Origin: Bin5 sp034428395
Lineage (GTDB): Bacteria; Chloroflexota; Anaerolineae; Caldilineales; Caldilineaceae
Direction: 5' to 3'
DNA: 21,231 nt
NCBI GenBank assembly: GCA_034428395.1
Contig: DAOUHX010000088.1
Location: 1-21,231, forward strand
Shown here: piece by piece, positions 7,601 through 13,988 of the stretch
How the letters are laid out: every line of letters begins with the position of its first letter
How positions within the stretch are numbered: position 1 is the first letter of the stretch
The notes under the pieces: model-generated
Told to the model about the DNA's origin: nothing
Databases searched by the model: none
Seen by the model: the letters and a program-made list of their open reading frames with translations, nothing else
Translations under genes and position numbers: made by a program

Positions 7601-7992
7601 GCACGGTCAGGAAGGCGATAGGCGAAGGGATCCGGGCGCAGTGGCTGGAACTGGCTGAGGGGAGCGCCCCCGTGGACAGTGACCTGGCCGGCGCGCAAAG
7701 TGTCCTGCTGCAGAGGCCGGCGGCGGGACGGCGTGGGGTCCGGGAACGCCCGGATGACTACCAGACGGGGATGCTGGCGGCCGAGGCGACATTGGAAGGG
7801 CACGGGATTCAAGACCTTGCGGACCTGATGCCGGAAATTCTCGAAGCGGCGGTCGGGGACCCGATCGAGTTCCAGGTGCGGATTCGGTTTGGCGGCGACG
7901 AGGTGCCTGACAGTGCAAAGGTGGAGAGGATAAACAAGTTGCTTGCCGACGTGTCGGAGGAGTTGAGGTTGGGTGGAGGTGGTTTGCGGTGA
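4666..7992 (+). CDS. DUF499 domain AAA-type ATPase, defence-island associated
   Basis: This is a 1108-residue cytoplasmic ATPase. The N-terminus MSKKNTWTSWHEVVSLRDD leads to Walker A YGGGKTHT at about 89-96 and Walker B LVLLDE at 211-216, with a sensor-like region near 245-260 and basic LRRRFFKP near 305. This is the DUF499 arrangement (ATP-binding domain, then a long C-terminal region that includes YPFHPDVTEIFYTRW). Length is typical. GAGGA sits 5 nt before ATG 4666. DUF499 proteins usually occur with a DUF1156 methylase, a DUF3780 protein, a helicase or a PLD nuclease in anti-phage clusters. None of these is intact here: only the DUF1156 stump upstream and 450 bp of non-coding sequence downstream. 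The gene seems complete, so it is either an orphan or works with partners outside the window. Confidence 0.85.
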   Translation: MSKKNTWTSWHEVVSLRDDIKSGELSLAAFAADLYDVILQKGVRKVYEDPAEFFSLTFPTLNLRDLVRDVAQRLAGDSDKAYRSLSVTYGGGKTHTLIALWHLVQDLSTLPELQTVAEFEAHIGGAMPRARVAALCFDKIDLELGVETPAPDGSLRILKHPWSVLAYQLAGDEGLRMIHAEGKAEERESPPAEPLMVSLLSKPQEDGLSTLVLLDEALMYLRAQVETDQAARGRMVAFFQYLTQAVVKVDRCAMVASLLASDPGKHDELGNEILRQVSEVFGRQTEEDASPVSREDVSEVLRRRFFKPASIHKQDTFRPHVTSAVASIASLDEQTKKERQAAEARYLRSYPFHPDVTEIFYTRWTQLPRFQRTRGILRTFAIALREAEQWDTSPLIGPAVFLGGPGVADLAEAASDLASVASVEAGAGGHQAWRPIIEGELEKARRIQSEASGLNCREIEQAVISVFLSSQPIGQKAQTGELMKLLGTTKPDKIGLEKALLRWTELSWFLDEAEYGAGGSGDGAAQLPRAWRLGNRPNLRQMYDDACRNRVPPQLVESQLIEAIGKERSLTAGASGAGARVHTLPQAPRDIQDDGEFRFAILGPQAGSESGRPSAEAKRFINETTSPDRPRANRNAVVLAVPSKDGLEAARIRIREHLGWLEVGTQLKGQPIDPLREQMLASETQAARARIPDAIRQAYSIVVTVNEANEIQAFKIAVSGDPLFATIMADRRARIQDSEISADAMIPGGPYDLWREGETARRVRDLVGAFAQNVRLPKMLRHKEILATIAQGIEAGTWVGRIERPDKTERTFWRTRVDDNVFKEPSLEVWLPEAATLSDVDPSLLAYDRLPGLWPGDEISVQAVHSYFAGGHSVEVPMEGYEETFFIPKCGASQVDGAIEEAVAQGRIWLTNGPASVLGEPVPAGILAPAAVLRPPPEPIAVSELMAEEIADAWKDGRTNALAVLTALSNKRGMNLPWSTVRKAIGEGIRAQWLELAEGSAPVDSDLAGAQSVLLQRPAAGRRGVRERPDDYQTGMLAAEATLEGHGIQDLADLMPEILEAAVGDPIEFQVRIRFGGDEVPDSAKVERINKLLADVSEELRLGGGGLR

Positions 7993-8442
7993 AGGCTGTG
8001 GCTGGGTCTGGTCATTGCGCAGACTTGCGCCTGTCAGCCGTAAGCAACGCAGGGCGAGCGGTGCGGATTTGAAGGTATCCCAGGTACCCTAAGGTGATTT
8101 CAGGTGCTCTACGGGCCTTACAGCGAGGAGATTTTGTTCTAATCGGGGCGAAAAGGGTCAAAAGCGCTGGATCCGGGCGATTTCGGCCTGGTCCGGCACT
8201 TGTCGCGTCTGGGGGCAGGCGGCCACCATTTGCCATCCGTTTGGAGCCAAGAGGTTCCGACTAACGGGCGGGCGAGAAATTCGCGAATCCAGTGAGCCGC
8301 TTTTCTGAGAAATAATGGTGCCAAAAGGAATCTACATTAGCGAGTTATTGATAGTAATTGTCGACATCACAAAACTACTCGAGTATACTCGTCATTGAGT
8401 CCCTATCTTTGCTAATGGATCATGTTTAGCGACTCGATTCTA
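7993..8442. other. Gene-free interval between DUF499 and the IS5 element
   Basis: No convincing coding sequence is seen on either strand; short open frames lack family features. Composition falls from GC-rich to clearly AT-rich from about 8280 onward, where the promoter at 8361-8389 lies. No partner methylase of DUF499 is recognisable here. Confidence 0.6.
8361..8389 (+). promoter_or_regulatory. Sigma70-like promoter pointing into the IS5 element
   Basis: TCGACA at 8361-8366 (5 of 6 to TTGACA) and TATACT at 8384-8389 (5 of 6 to TATAAT) are separated by exactly 17 nt. The -10 lies inside a 12-bp palindrome cgagtatactcg at 8380-8391, a possible operator. It sits 57 nt outside the IS left end and 106 nt before the transposase start, so transcription would enter the element. 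It may be the promoter of a gene cut off by the insertion. No experimental support. Confidence 0.5.
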
Positions 8443-8445
8443 CTA

Positions 8446-9270
8446 GGTATCGTTGACGTTTGATTGATTCTGTCAAGATGGCGACAATAGTAGGATGTCT
8501 ACCTATAAGATTGCCGACCATCAGTGGCAGAAACTGTACGCATTTCTGCAAGGACACCCTCGTGCCTATGCGGGGCAGGAGGAAAAGTGTCGCCGTTTCG
8601 TCGAAGCAGTTCACTGGATTCTGCGCACCGGCGCACAGTGGCGTGAACTGCCAGCCGGCCTTGGCAAGTGGAACAGTGTCTTCAAGCGCTACGCACGCTG
8701 GGAAGAGAACCGTGTTTGGGCCGACATGTTCAAACAGTTCGCCCAAGACCCGGACATGGCAGCGGTCATGCCCGACAGTACAGCTGTACGCGCCCATATG
8801 TGCGCCGCGGGCGGTTCCAAAAAAGGGGGCAACAGCGCGAACAGTGCCTAGGACGGAGCCGGGGTGGCTTCAGCAGCAAGATCCATCTCCTCGTCGATGC
8901 GCTGGGCTTCCCCTTACAGTTCATCTTGACTGGCGGCGAGCGCCATGACCTTTCCCAGGCTGAATCGTTGCTCGCCCCTTTCCATTTTGACGCGGTCATT
9001 GCCGATAAAGGCTACAGTTCCGACCCGCTAAGAGAACTGCTCACAGCCAGACAGGTCGAGGTGGTCATCCCTTCTCGCCGCTATCGCAAGCAACCGCGGG
9101 ACTATGACCGCCTTCGCTACAAAGAGCGCAACATCGTCGAACGCTTCATCAACCGAATCAAGTGGTTTCGACGCATTTTCACCCGTTATGAAAAACTCGC
9201 ACGGCGTTTCATGGCTTTCTTGCACTTTGCTTCTACACTGATCTGGCTCGAACTAAATGTCAACGAGCCC
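8446..9270 (+). mobile_element. IS5-family (IS427-like) insertion sequence, apparently complete
   Basis: The left end ggtatcgttgacgttt and the reverse complement of the right end, gggctcgttgacattt, match at 13 of 16 positions. Immediately outside both ends is TA (8444-8445 and 9271-9272), the short duplication expected for this group. The element is about 825 bp, typical of IS427-like members, and carries two overlapping ORFs. All three DDE residues are present across orfA and orfB. Including the duplications, the site reads c-TA-...-TA-g. It seems the only intact mobile element in the window. Confidence 0.75.
8495..8851 (+). CDS. IS5-family transposase orfA
   Basis: This 118-residue protein starts MSTYKIADHQWQKLYAFLQG and contains the DUF4096-type helical region (RRFVEAVHWILRTGAQWRELP) followed by KWNSVFKRYARWEENRVW. 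AVMPDSTAVRAH holds the first catalytic Asp. It ends in TAG at 8849-8851 just after an A6G5 run (8819-8829), where a -1 shift joins it to orfB. The product of the shift would read GGSKKG then QQREQCLGRSRGGFSSK, matching full-length family members. Confidence 0.9.
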   Translation: MSTYKIADHQWQKLYAFLQGHPRAYAGQEEKCRRFVEAVHWILRTGAQWRELPAGLGKWNSVFKRYARWEENRVWADMFKQFAQDPDMAAVMPDSTAVRAHMCAAGGSKKGGNSANSA

Positions 9271-9273
9271 TAG
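8824..9273 (+). CDS. IS5-family transposase orfB (after -1 shift)
   Basis: This frame encodes LGRSRGGFSSKIHLLVDALG, then VIADKGYSSDPLRELL (second catalytic Asp) and YKERNIVERFINRIKWFRR with the third catalytic Glu, then RYEKLARRFMAFLHFAS. No start codon with ribosome site is evident near the junction, so expression probably depends on -1 frameshifting in the AAAAAAGGGGG run. The frame is open further upstream only as overlap with orfA. The TAG stop (9271-9273) uses the TA of the target duplication, so the stop appears to come from the host site. Confidence 0.85.
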   Translation, partial: RGQQREQCLGRSRGGFSSKIHLLVDALGFPLQFILTGGERHDLSQAESLLAPFHFDAVIADKGYSSDPLRELLTARQVEVVIPSRRYRKQPRDYDRLRYKERNIVERFINRIKWFRRIFTRYEKLARRFMAFLHFASTLIWLELNVNEP

Positions 9274-9714
9274 CGTCTACCTGTTCTCTTGCCTGTGCCC
9301 TTTGTGTTCACCGGGCGCCCGGCCCGAACCTTCGTGCGACAACACCGAAACTGTGTCTCTTCAACCGTTTTGAAACCATGACTTTTCACCACGCGCGGCC
9401 GGGAGAGCTTGCCTTCTCGTCATGACTCGTAATTGTCAACGAACCCTGGTGAATCGCTCTATGAGCGCGGAATCGCTGCTGCCGTAGCGCTATGACGGCG
9501 GTGGCGGACAGGGCGCGGCGAGTTTCGATTTCCGGGACATCGTGATCATCGGGGCGCGACCCGTATGCGTGGAAGGGGACGGAGAATCTGTCACTTTGGC
9601 GCGTTCGCCCGGTCAGGGAGGACGGCTGCCGCTGGCCGCAGAAGGAAGACGGGAATTGAGCGTGCGCAATAGTGCAGTGCGTACGCTGAGGAAAGAGAAC
9701 AGGAGCTCGCCGGC
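9274..9714. other. Gene-free interval with a second IS-end-like sequence
   Basis: No gene is supported. At 9432-9450 the sequence attgtcaacgaaccctggt matches the right end of the neighbouring IS5 element (aatgtcaacgagccctagc) at most positions. The sequence between the two is not similar to the element's interior, so this could be the end of an older, eroded relative. The remainder shows no recognisable feature. Confidence 0.4.
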
Positions 9715-9930
9715 ATGGCATTCTCTGCAGCTTTCGCGAAAGTGCCTGAGGGTCACATCGGGTTCGTTGCAGAGCTGCCCGGCGCCAATACGCAAAGGAG
9801 CGCTCTGGCAGAGGCCAAAGCAAAACTGCGAGAAGCCATCGCGATGACGCTGGAGGCAAATCGAGCCCTGGCGGAAGAGTCCCTCGCCGATTTGCAGGAA
9901 GACGTAATTCGTGAAACGGTTCTCGTATAG
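9715..9930 (+). CDS. hicB: HicB-family antitoxin
   Basis: This 71-residue protein reads FSAAFAKVPEGHIGFVAELPGANTQ, then LAEAKAKLREAIAMTLEANR and ends LQEDVIRETVLV. It matches short HicB antitoxins, which have a degraded RNase-H fold without catalytic residues. HicB neutralises HicA and usually represses the operon. The stop ends 2 nt before the hicA start, with hicB first. It appears intact. The ribosome site is modest (AGGAG at about 9700, some 10 nt upstream). Confidence 0.85.
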   Translation: MAFSAAFAKVPEGHIGFVAELPGANTQRSALAEAKAKLREAIAMTLEANRALAEESLADLQEDVIRETVLV

Positions 9931-9932
9931 GG

Positions 9933-10082
9933 ATGAAGAGACGGGATCTCACTCGCCGTCTTGAGAATGACGGCTGTGAACTCCTCAGAGAAGGCCGCGC
10001 CCATCCGACTTATGTGATTCGCAGAACAGGGAGAGTGTCTGCCCTGCCGGGACACCGGGATCCGAACAGGTTCCTGGCATGA
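9933..10082 (+). pseudogene. hicA: HicA mRNA interferase, truncated by in-frame TGA
   Basis: From ATG 9933, MKRRDLTRRLENDGCELLRE runs into GRAHPTYVIRRTGRVSALPGH and RDPNRFLA, then TGA at 10080-10082. This is the HicA dsRNA-binding-like fold: MKRRDLxxxLExxGCxLLREGxxH, with the catalytic His at residue 24. In the family the next residues are R-KICRDLGI; here the frame after TGA reads KICGDLEVP, so a CGA-to-TGA change has removed the final helix. The product would be 49 residues instead of about 60. Whether a HicA lacking that helix folds is uncertain; I treat it as probably inactive. TAGGG at 9928-9932 is a weak ribosome site, suggesting coupling to hicB. The gene is shorter than common ORF cut-offs. 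Confidence 0.85.
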
Positions 10083-10182
10083 AAAATCTGCGGAGATTTG
10101 GAAGTCCCAGCGGCCGCAACGCCCCGGTTTATGGCAAATCCTGCTGCGCGGCTGGCGGCCCAATCCGGGCCGCCAGCCAGAT

Positions 10183-12777
10183 TCAACGCGTGTAAATGCG
10201 CGCGTAGTGATAGTAGTGGGTGAGGATGCGCCGGAGGTAGCGGCTGGTTTCGCTGTAGGGGATGAATTCGATGAAGAGGGCGTCGTCGGGTGGGGTGCGG
10301 TCCCGCCGGTCCAGCCATTTTCTGGCGTTGCCGGGCCCGGCGTTATAGCCGGACAGGGCCGCCGCTGTGTTATCGTGGACATAATCCCGCACCCAGCGCA
10401 GATAAAATGTGCCGAAACGGATGTTGACAAGGGGACGATTGAGCAGCCCGGTATGATAGTCCGGATGGTCCAGGCGCTCAGCGATCTCGGCGCCGGTGCT
10501 GGGCATAATCTGCGCCAGTCCTCGGGCGCCGGCATAGGAGCGGGCGGCTGGCTCGAAGAGGCTTTCCTGAAAAACCAGGCTGTGAAACAGCAAGGGGACG
10601 ATATCGCGGGCAGTGGCCTCCTGCTCCACGAGGTGGGGGAAATGTCTGGGGTAGGCGACCTGTTGCAGAAAGAGCGGCGCATCGGCCGTGCGCCGGGCCG
10701 GGCTACGCTGGATCAGATACCACGCCGCGCGGATGGACAGCTGGTTGGCCTCCAATTCATCGAAATGCAACATCAGAGGATAGAGCGCCGCCGAGTCGTC
10801 CCGGTAGCGCCTGTACACCTGCTCCAGCAGCTTCAAGCCTTCGGCGCGGCGTCCCAATGCCAGCAACAACTCGCCACCGATCAGGTCCGGGTCGTCTGCT
10901 ATGGTTTGCGGCAACTTCCCCAACGACCCGGACGCAGGCCATGACCCGGAGAGCGCCCTCGCCTCTCGATTCGGCGCGTCATACTGGTTGCCTCTACTTG
11001 GCGGCCACCAAACCCATGCGCTCAGCCAGCTTTCGGCAAAGGCGCGGCTGCCGTCGTCGTCGGGCGGCGGCGCGGCCGCGCCGGCCACATGCACCATCCG
11101 TTGCCGGTGGAAGAGATCCTGCCCCGGTTCGTCATCGCCGCTGAGCGCCAACCCGGCCAGCACACCGTAAAACGTCTCCGGATCCCGCGCGACGAGCGCC
11201 TGCCACAGGGAGCGGGCCGCGTCGGTCTCGCCTTGGGCATGGCGGGCGCGACCCAGCCAGTACCGTGCTGCGTCCGGATGGGCATCGGGATAGTCGGCCA
11301 GAAGACGGTCCAGGATGCCGGCGGCCTGTGGGTAACGGCCGCGCGCGAACGCCTCGAGCCCCAGCTTCAGCAGGCCGTCTGGGGCCCGCTCGCTGTGTGG
11401 GAAGACGGTCGCCAGCGTCAACAGGTCAGCTACGGCTTCATCAAAAAGGTCTGCCATTCCTTCCGCCGCCGGTCGACTGTCGGCGTCGAGGGACGAAAGC
11501 GCGCTGCGCCAGAGGGCTTCCGGCGCCAGCGGATCGTCCGGGTGCTCTCTGACAAAGGCGCGATAAATGCGTCGGCCCGCGCCGGGCGCGTCGCGGGCGA
11601 TCTCCAGACGGGCGCGCGCCAACCAGGCATCCCCGAAACAGACGCAGGTCGGATACCACCCCAATACCTGATTCAAGGCGCGGAGGGCCTCATCCCACTG
11701 CTCCAGTCCCAGGTGGGCGCGCCCAAGCCCCAGCCAGGCTTGCCCAGCGCGGTCATCATACGGTGGCGATTCCGAAAGAAACCGTTCAAACGCGTCAAGA
11801 AGAACCCGTTCAAACGCGTCGATGGCTGGCAGGTAGGCGGCCGCGGCCAGATTGATCTCCCCCTGTAGCAGGAGATCGACGGGTATCTCCCGATTCACCA
11901 GTTGCACGAGCGACTGATAAGCCCCATTGCTGGCCGGCGCTTCGTCCAGTGCCTGTCTCCAGCGGCTGATGGCGGTTTCTTCCTGGTCAGCGGCGGCATA
12001 GGCTGCGCCGGCCCGGTATAGAATGCTGGCGCGATAGGCCGGCCACACGCTGAAGCTGAGGATCTCATCGTAGGCGGTGGCCGCGTCACTCCAGCGTTCA
12101 TCGGCCTCGAAGGTCGTGGCCAGCCGTCCCAGAAGACCGGCCTTTTCGCTATTGTTGGTGGCTTCAGGCGAGGCTCGACGCAGCGCATTGGCGGCGCGGG
12201 GCAATTCGCCGGCGGCCAGCCAGACATCGGCGATGATCTCCTCGACCGGGCCTGTGGCCTGCGGGCGCTGCTCCAGGAACGTGCCATAGGTGGCGACCGC
12301 TTCCTCGCTGCGGCCTAAGCCGGCCAGCGCCTCTGCGCGCAGAAAGACGCTTTGAACGCGCCGGGGATCTTCCCGCGGCAGGGAGTCGGTCAGCGGCAGA
12401 AGCCGCTCCAGGGCGTCCAGCGCCGGCTCGGGTTGCTCGTCGGCCAGATAGGCGAGGACGAGCCGGTACAGTATTACGCTGCGCTCCTGCTGCTGGGCGC
12501 CGGTTGCCCCGGAGTCGGTCAGCAGAGCCAGCAGCAGACGCTGTTCCTCTGGATAGTTGCCGATCCGGTGGAGATAGGCGGCTTGCTCCAAGCGGGATGC
12601 TGTCGCCAGCGCCCCGTCGGTCTCCTGATGGGGAGCGGGACTGCCAGCCTGTGACGTTGCTGATGCTATCCGGGCAGGAGTAGGGGTCGGCGCGGCGCGG
12701 GTGGTTGTCGCGCCTATGTCAGCGCAGCCAGCCAGAAGCAGGGCAAGTAAGGCCAGGAGCGATAAAGATTTCGCCAT
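10183..12777 (-). CDS. TPR-containing SLT-type lytic transglycosylase lipoprotein
   Basis: This 864-residue protein starts at 12777, chosen over ATG 12867 because it gives a proper lipoprotein signal MAKSLSLLALLALLLAGC with lipobox Cys at 18 and has AAGGA 11-15 nt upstream. A Thr/Pro linker follows, then a long TPR-like alpha-solenoid (about 55-640). The C-terminal SLT domain has catalytic Glu at about 738 in ESLFEPAARS, then GARGLAQIMPSTG, then LSGYNAGPGN, and ends IPYSETSRYLRRIL. It cleaves peptidoglycan between MurNAc and GlcNAc, acting outside the membrane as in Slt70 relatives. An 8-residue in-frame duplication (DAFERVLL-DAFERFLS) lies in the solenoid at 11782-11820. The frame is intact. 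A C-terminal stump of a paralogue lies immediately upstream. Confidence 0.92.
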   Translation of the reverse strand: MAKSLSLLALLALLLAGCADIGATTTRAAPTPTPARIASATSQAGSPAPHQETDGALATASRLEQAAYLHRIGNYPEEQRLLLALLTDSGATGAQQQERSVILYRLVLAYLADEQPEPALDALERLLPLTDSLPREDPRRVQSVFLRAEALAGLGRSEEAVATYGTFLEQRPQATGPVEEIIADVWLAAGELPRAANALRRASPEATNNSEKAGLLGRLATTFEADERWSDAATAYDEILSFSVWPAYRASILYRAGAAYAAADQEETAISRWRQALDEAPASNGAYQSLVQLVNREIPVDLLLQGEINLAAAAYLPAIDAFERVLLDAFERFLSESPPYDDRAGQAWLGLGRAHLGLEQWDEALRALNQVLGWYPTCVCFGDAWLARARLEIARDAPGAGRRIYRAFVREHPDDPLAPEALWRSALSSLDADSRPAAEGMADLFDEAVADLLTLATVFPHSERAPDGLLKLGLEAFARGRYPQAAGILDRLLADYPDAHPDAARYWLGRARHAQGETDAARSLWQALVARDPETFYGVLAGLALSGDDEPGQDLFHRQRMVHVAGAAAPPPDDDGSRAFAESWLSAWVWWPPSRGNQYDAPNREARALSGSWPASGSLGKLPQTIADDPDLIGGELLLALGRRAEGLKLLEQVYRRYRDDSAALYPLMLHFDELEANQLSIRAAWYLIQRSPARRTADAPLFLQQVAYPRHFPHLVEQEATARDIVPLLFHSLVFQESLFEPAARSYAGARGLAQIMPSTGAEIAERLDHPDYHTGLLNRPLVNIRFGTFYLRWVRDYVHDNTAAALSGYNAGPGNARKWLDRRDRTPPDDALFIEFIPYSETSRYLRRILTHYYHYARIYTR

Positions 12778-12900
12778 GTGAATTCGTCCTTGTGAGCTGG
12801 AGAATAAAGGATGCGTCAAGCAGGGGCAGAGCTGCTCTTGCGGTCGTTCGTGGCAAGGTATTATCAACCCGCGCGAGGAGGTCTGTCAAAGGCGGGTGTG

Positions 12901-13290
12901 TCATGGAATTGAGGTGACGGTTGGTGGATGCGCAGAACCTTCATATATCCGCAGGTAGTGATAGTAGTGGGTGAGGATGCGCTGGAGGTAGAGACGCGTC
13001 TCGTCGTAGGGGAGCAGCTCGATGAAGAGGGCTTCGTCGGGCGCGGTGCGGCCGAACCAGACGTTGGCGTTGCCGGGGCCGGCGTTGTAACCGACGAGGG
13101 CGGCTACGTCGTTGTTGTGGGCGACATCGCGCGCCCAGCGCAGGTAGTATGCGCCGAAACGGACGTTGACGGAGGGAAGGTTGAGCAGGTCGACGGAGTA
13201 GTTGGGGTAGTTGAGGCGCTGTGCGATCTCCGCCCCGGTGCTGGGGATGATCTGGGTGAGACCCTGCGCGCCGGCAAAGGAACGGGCGGG
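12901..13290 (-). pseudogene. C-terminal stump of a second SLT lytic transglycosylase
   Basis: The minus strand from about 13290 reads PARSFAGAQGLTQIIPSTG, then LVGYNAGPGNANVWFG, LLPYDETRLYLQRILTHYYH and a stop at 12901-12903. It is the last 130 or so residues of an SLT domain, close to the neighbouring intact gene (YYHYARIY against YYHYLRIY) but diverged through most of its length. The catalytic Glu and everything upstream are gone; the coding sequence meets transposase sequence at about 13284-13290. It was probably a tandem paralogue. Confidence 0.85.
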
Positions 13291-13562
13291 CCCTCGACAA
13301 CGTCTTCTGCGAACGCCTATGGCGCAGCGTCAAATGTGAGAACCTCTATCTCAACCAGTATGACAAGGCTTGTCAGCTGCGGGCTGGGCTATCCGCCTAT
13401 TTCTACTTCTACAACAATGAGAGACCATATCAAAGTCCCGACTATTGCACGCCGGCGGAAGAGCAGTTCGTGCTCTGTTCAGAGCCGGCCGCATTCGCCC
13501 AAATGCACCTTGGTTTTCCCATTTCGTGGTCCAACGATTGTGGCTCACCATACTTCTCTTAA
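13284..13562 (+). pseudogene. IS3-family transposase C-terminal fragment
   Basis: In this frame GRALDNVFCERLWRSVKCEN contains the third DDE residue (ERLWRSVK), followed by LYLNQYDKACQLRAGLSAYF and YFYNNERPYQSPDYCTPAEE, the standard end of IS150/IS3-type OrfB proteins. Everything before the Glu is missing and replaced by the SLT stump on the opposite strand. It belongs to a different subgroup from the transposase at 1-357. TAA ends it within a 12-bp palindrome tctcttaagaga (13555-13566). No terminal inverted repeat was identified. Confidence 0.85.
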
Positions 13563-13988
13563 GAGATAATTCGTCCGCTCGCAATTCGACAGTCAGTTCT
13601 TTAGGGTTCACGATTCGTCAAACCTCTTAAGATTGTTGAATCGGCTCTTTGGGACAGAGGGCGGCTTGGTCAGTGGCATGCGTCCATCTGAGGCGACTTT
13701 CAGCGCCCCTCCTTAACCAGCGTCGGGGACGCGGCCACAATCAATGCAGGGCGGTGCCGGCCTGAATCGCCTTTGGATAGCGGGCAACGGTACCGGCGTT
13801 CTTCCAACAACCCTGCACCATGACAGCCTGGGCGGGCGCGGCCAAGCGGACCGTAGCGACCGACTATCGTAACATGCAGAAACCGCGTGCTGCCGGTGAC
13901 GGGTCCGATACCGCTCCTCGAGACGCTCAATCGCTTATTGCATTTCGTCTGTGTTCATCGGGGTGCTTCCTCTTTAGCCCGGCCACAT
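13563..13988. other. Gene-free interval beyond the IS3 fragment
   Basis: No coding sequence, RNA gene or clear terminator was recognised on either strand. Part of it may be the downstream flank of the lost IS3-type element. It lies after the 3' end of the minus-strand spondin gene. Confidence 0.5.

Noticed and set aside
6541..7812. 423-codon minus-strand frame
   Set aside because: Lies wholly inside the DUF499 gene, has no motifs and shadow-type composition.
9386..9952. 188-codon minus-strand frame over hicB
   Set aside because: HicB motifs and ribosome site are on the plus strand; the minus frame shows nothing recognisable.
13555..13566. 12-bp palindrome tctcttaagaga at the end of the IS3 fragment
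   Set aside because: Too short and unsupported by a second copy; not claimed as an element end or operator.
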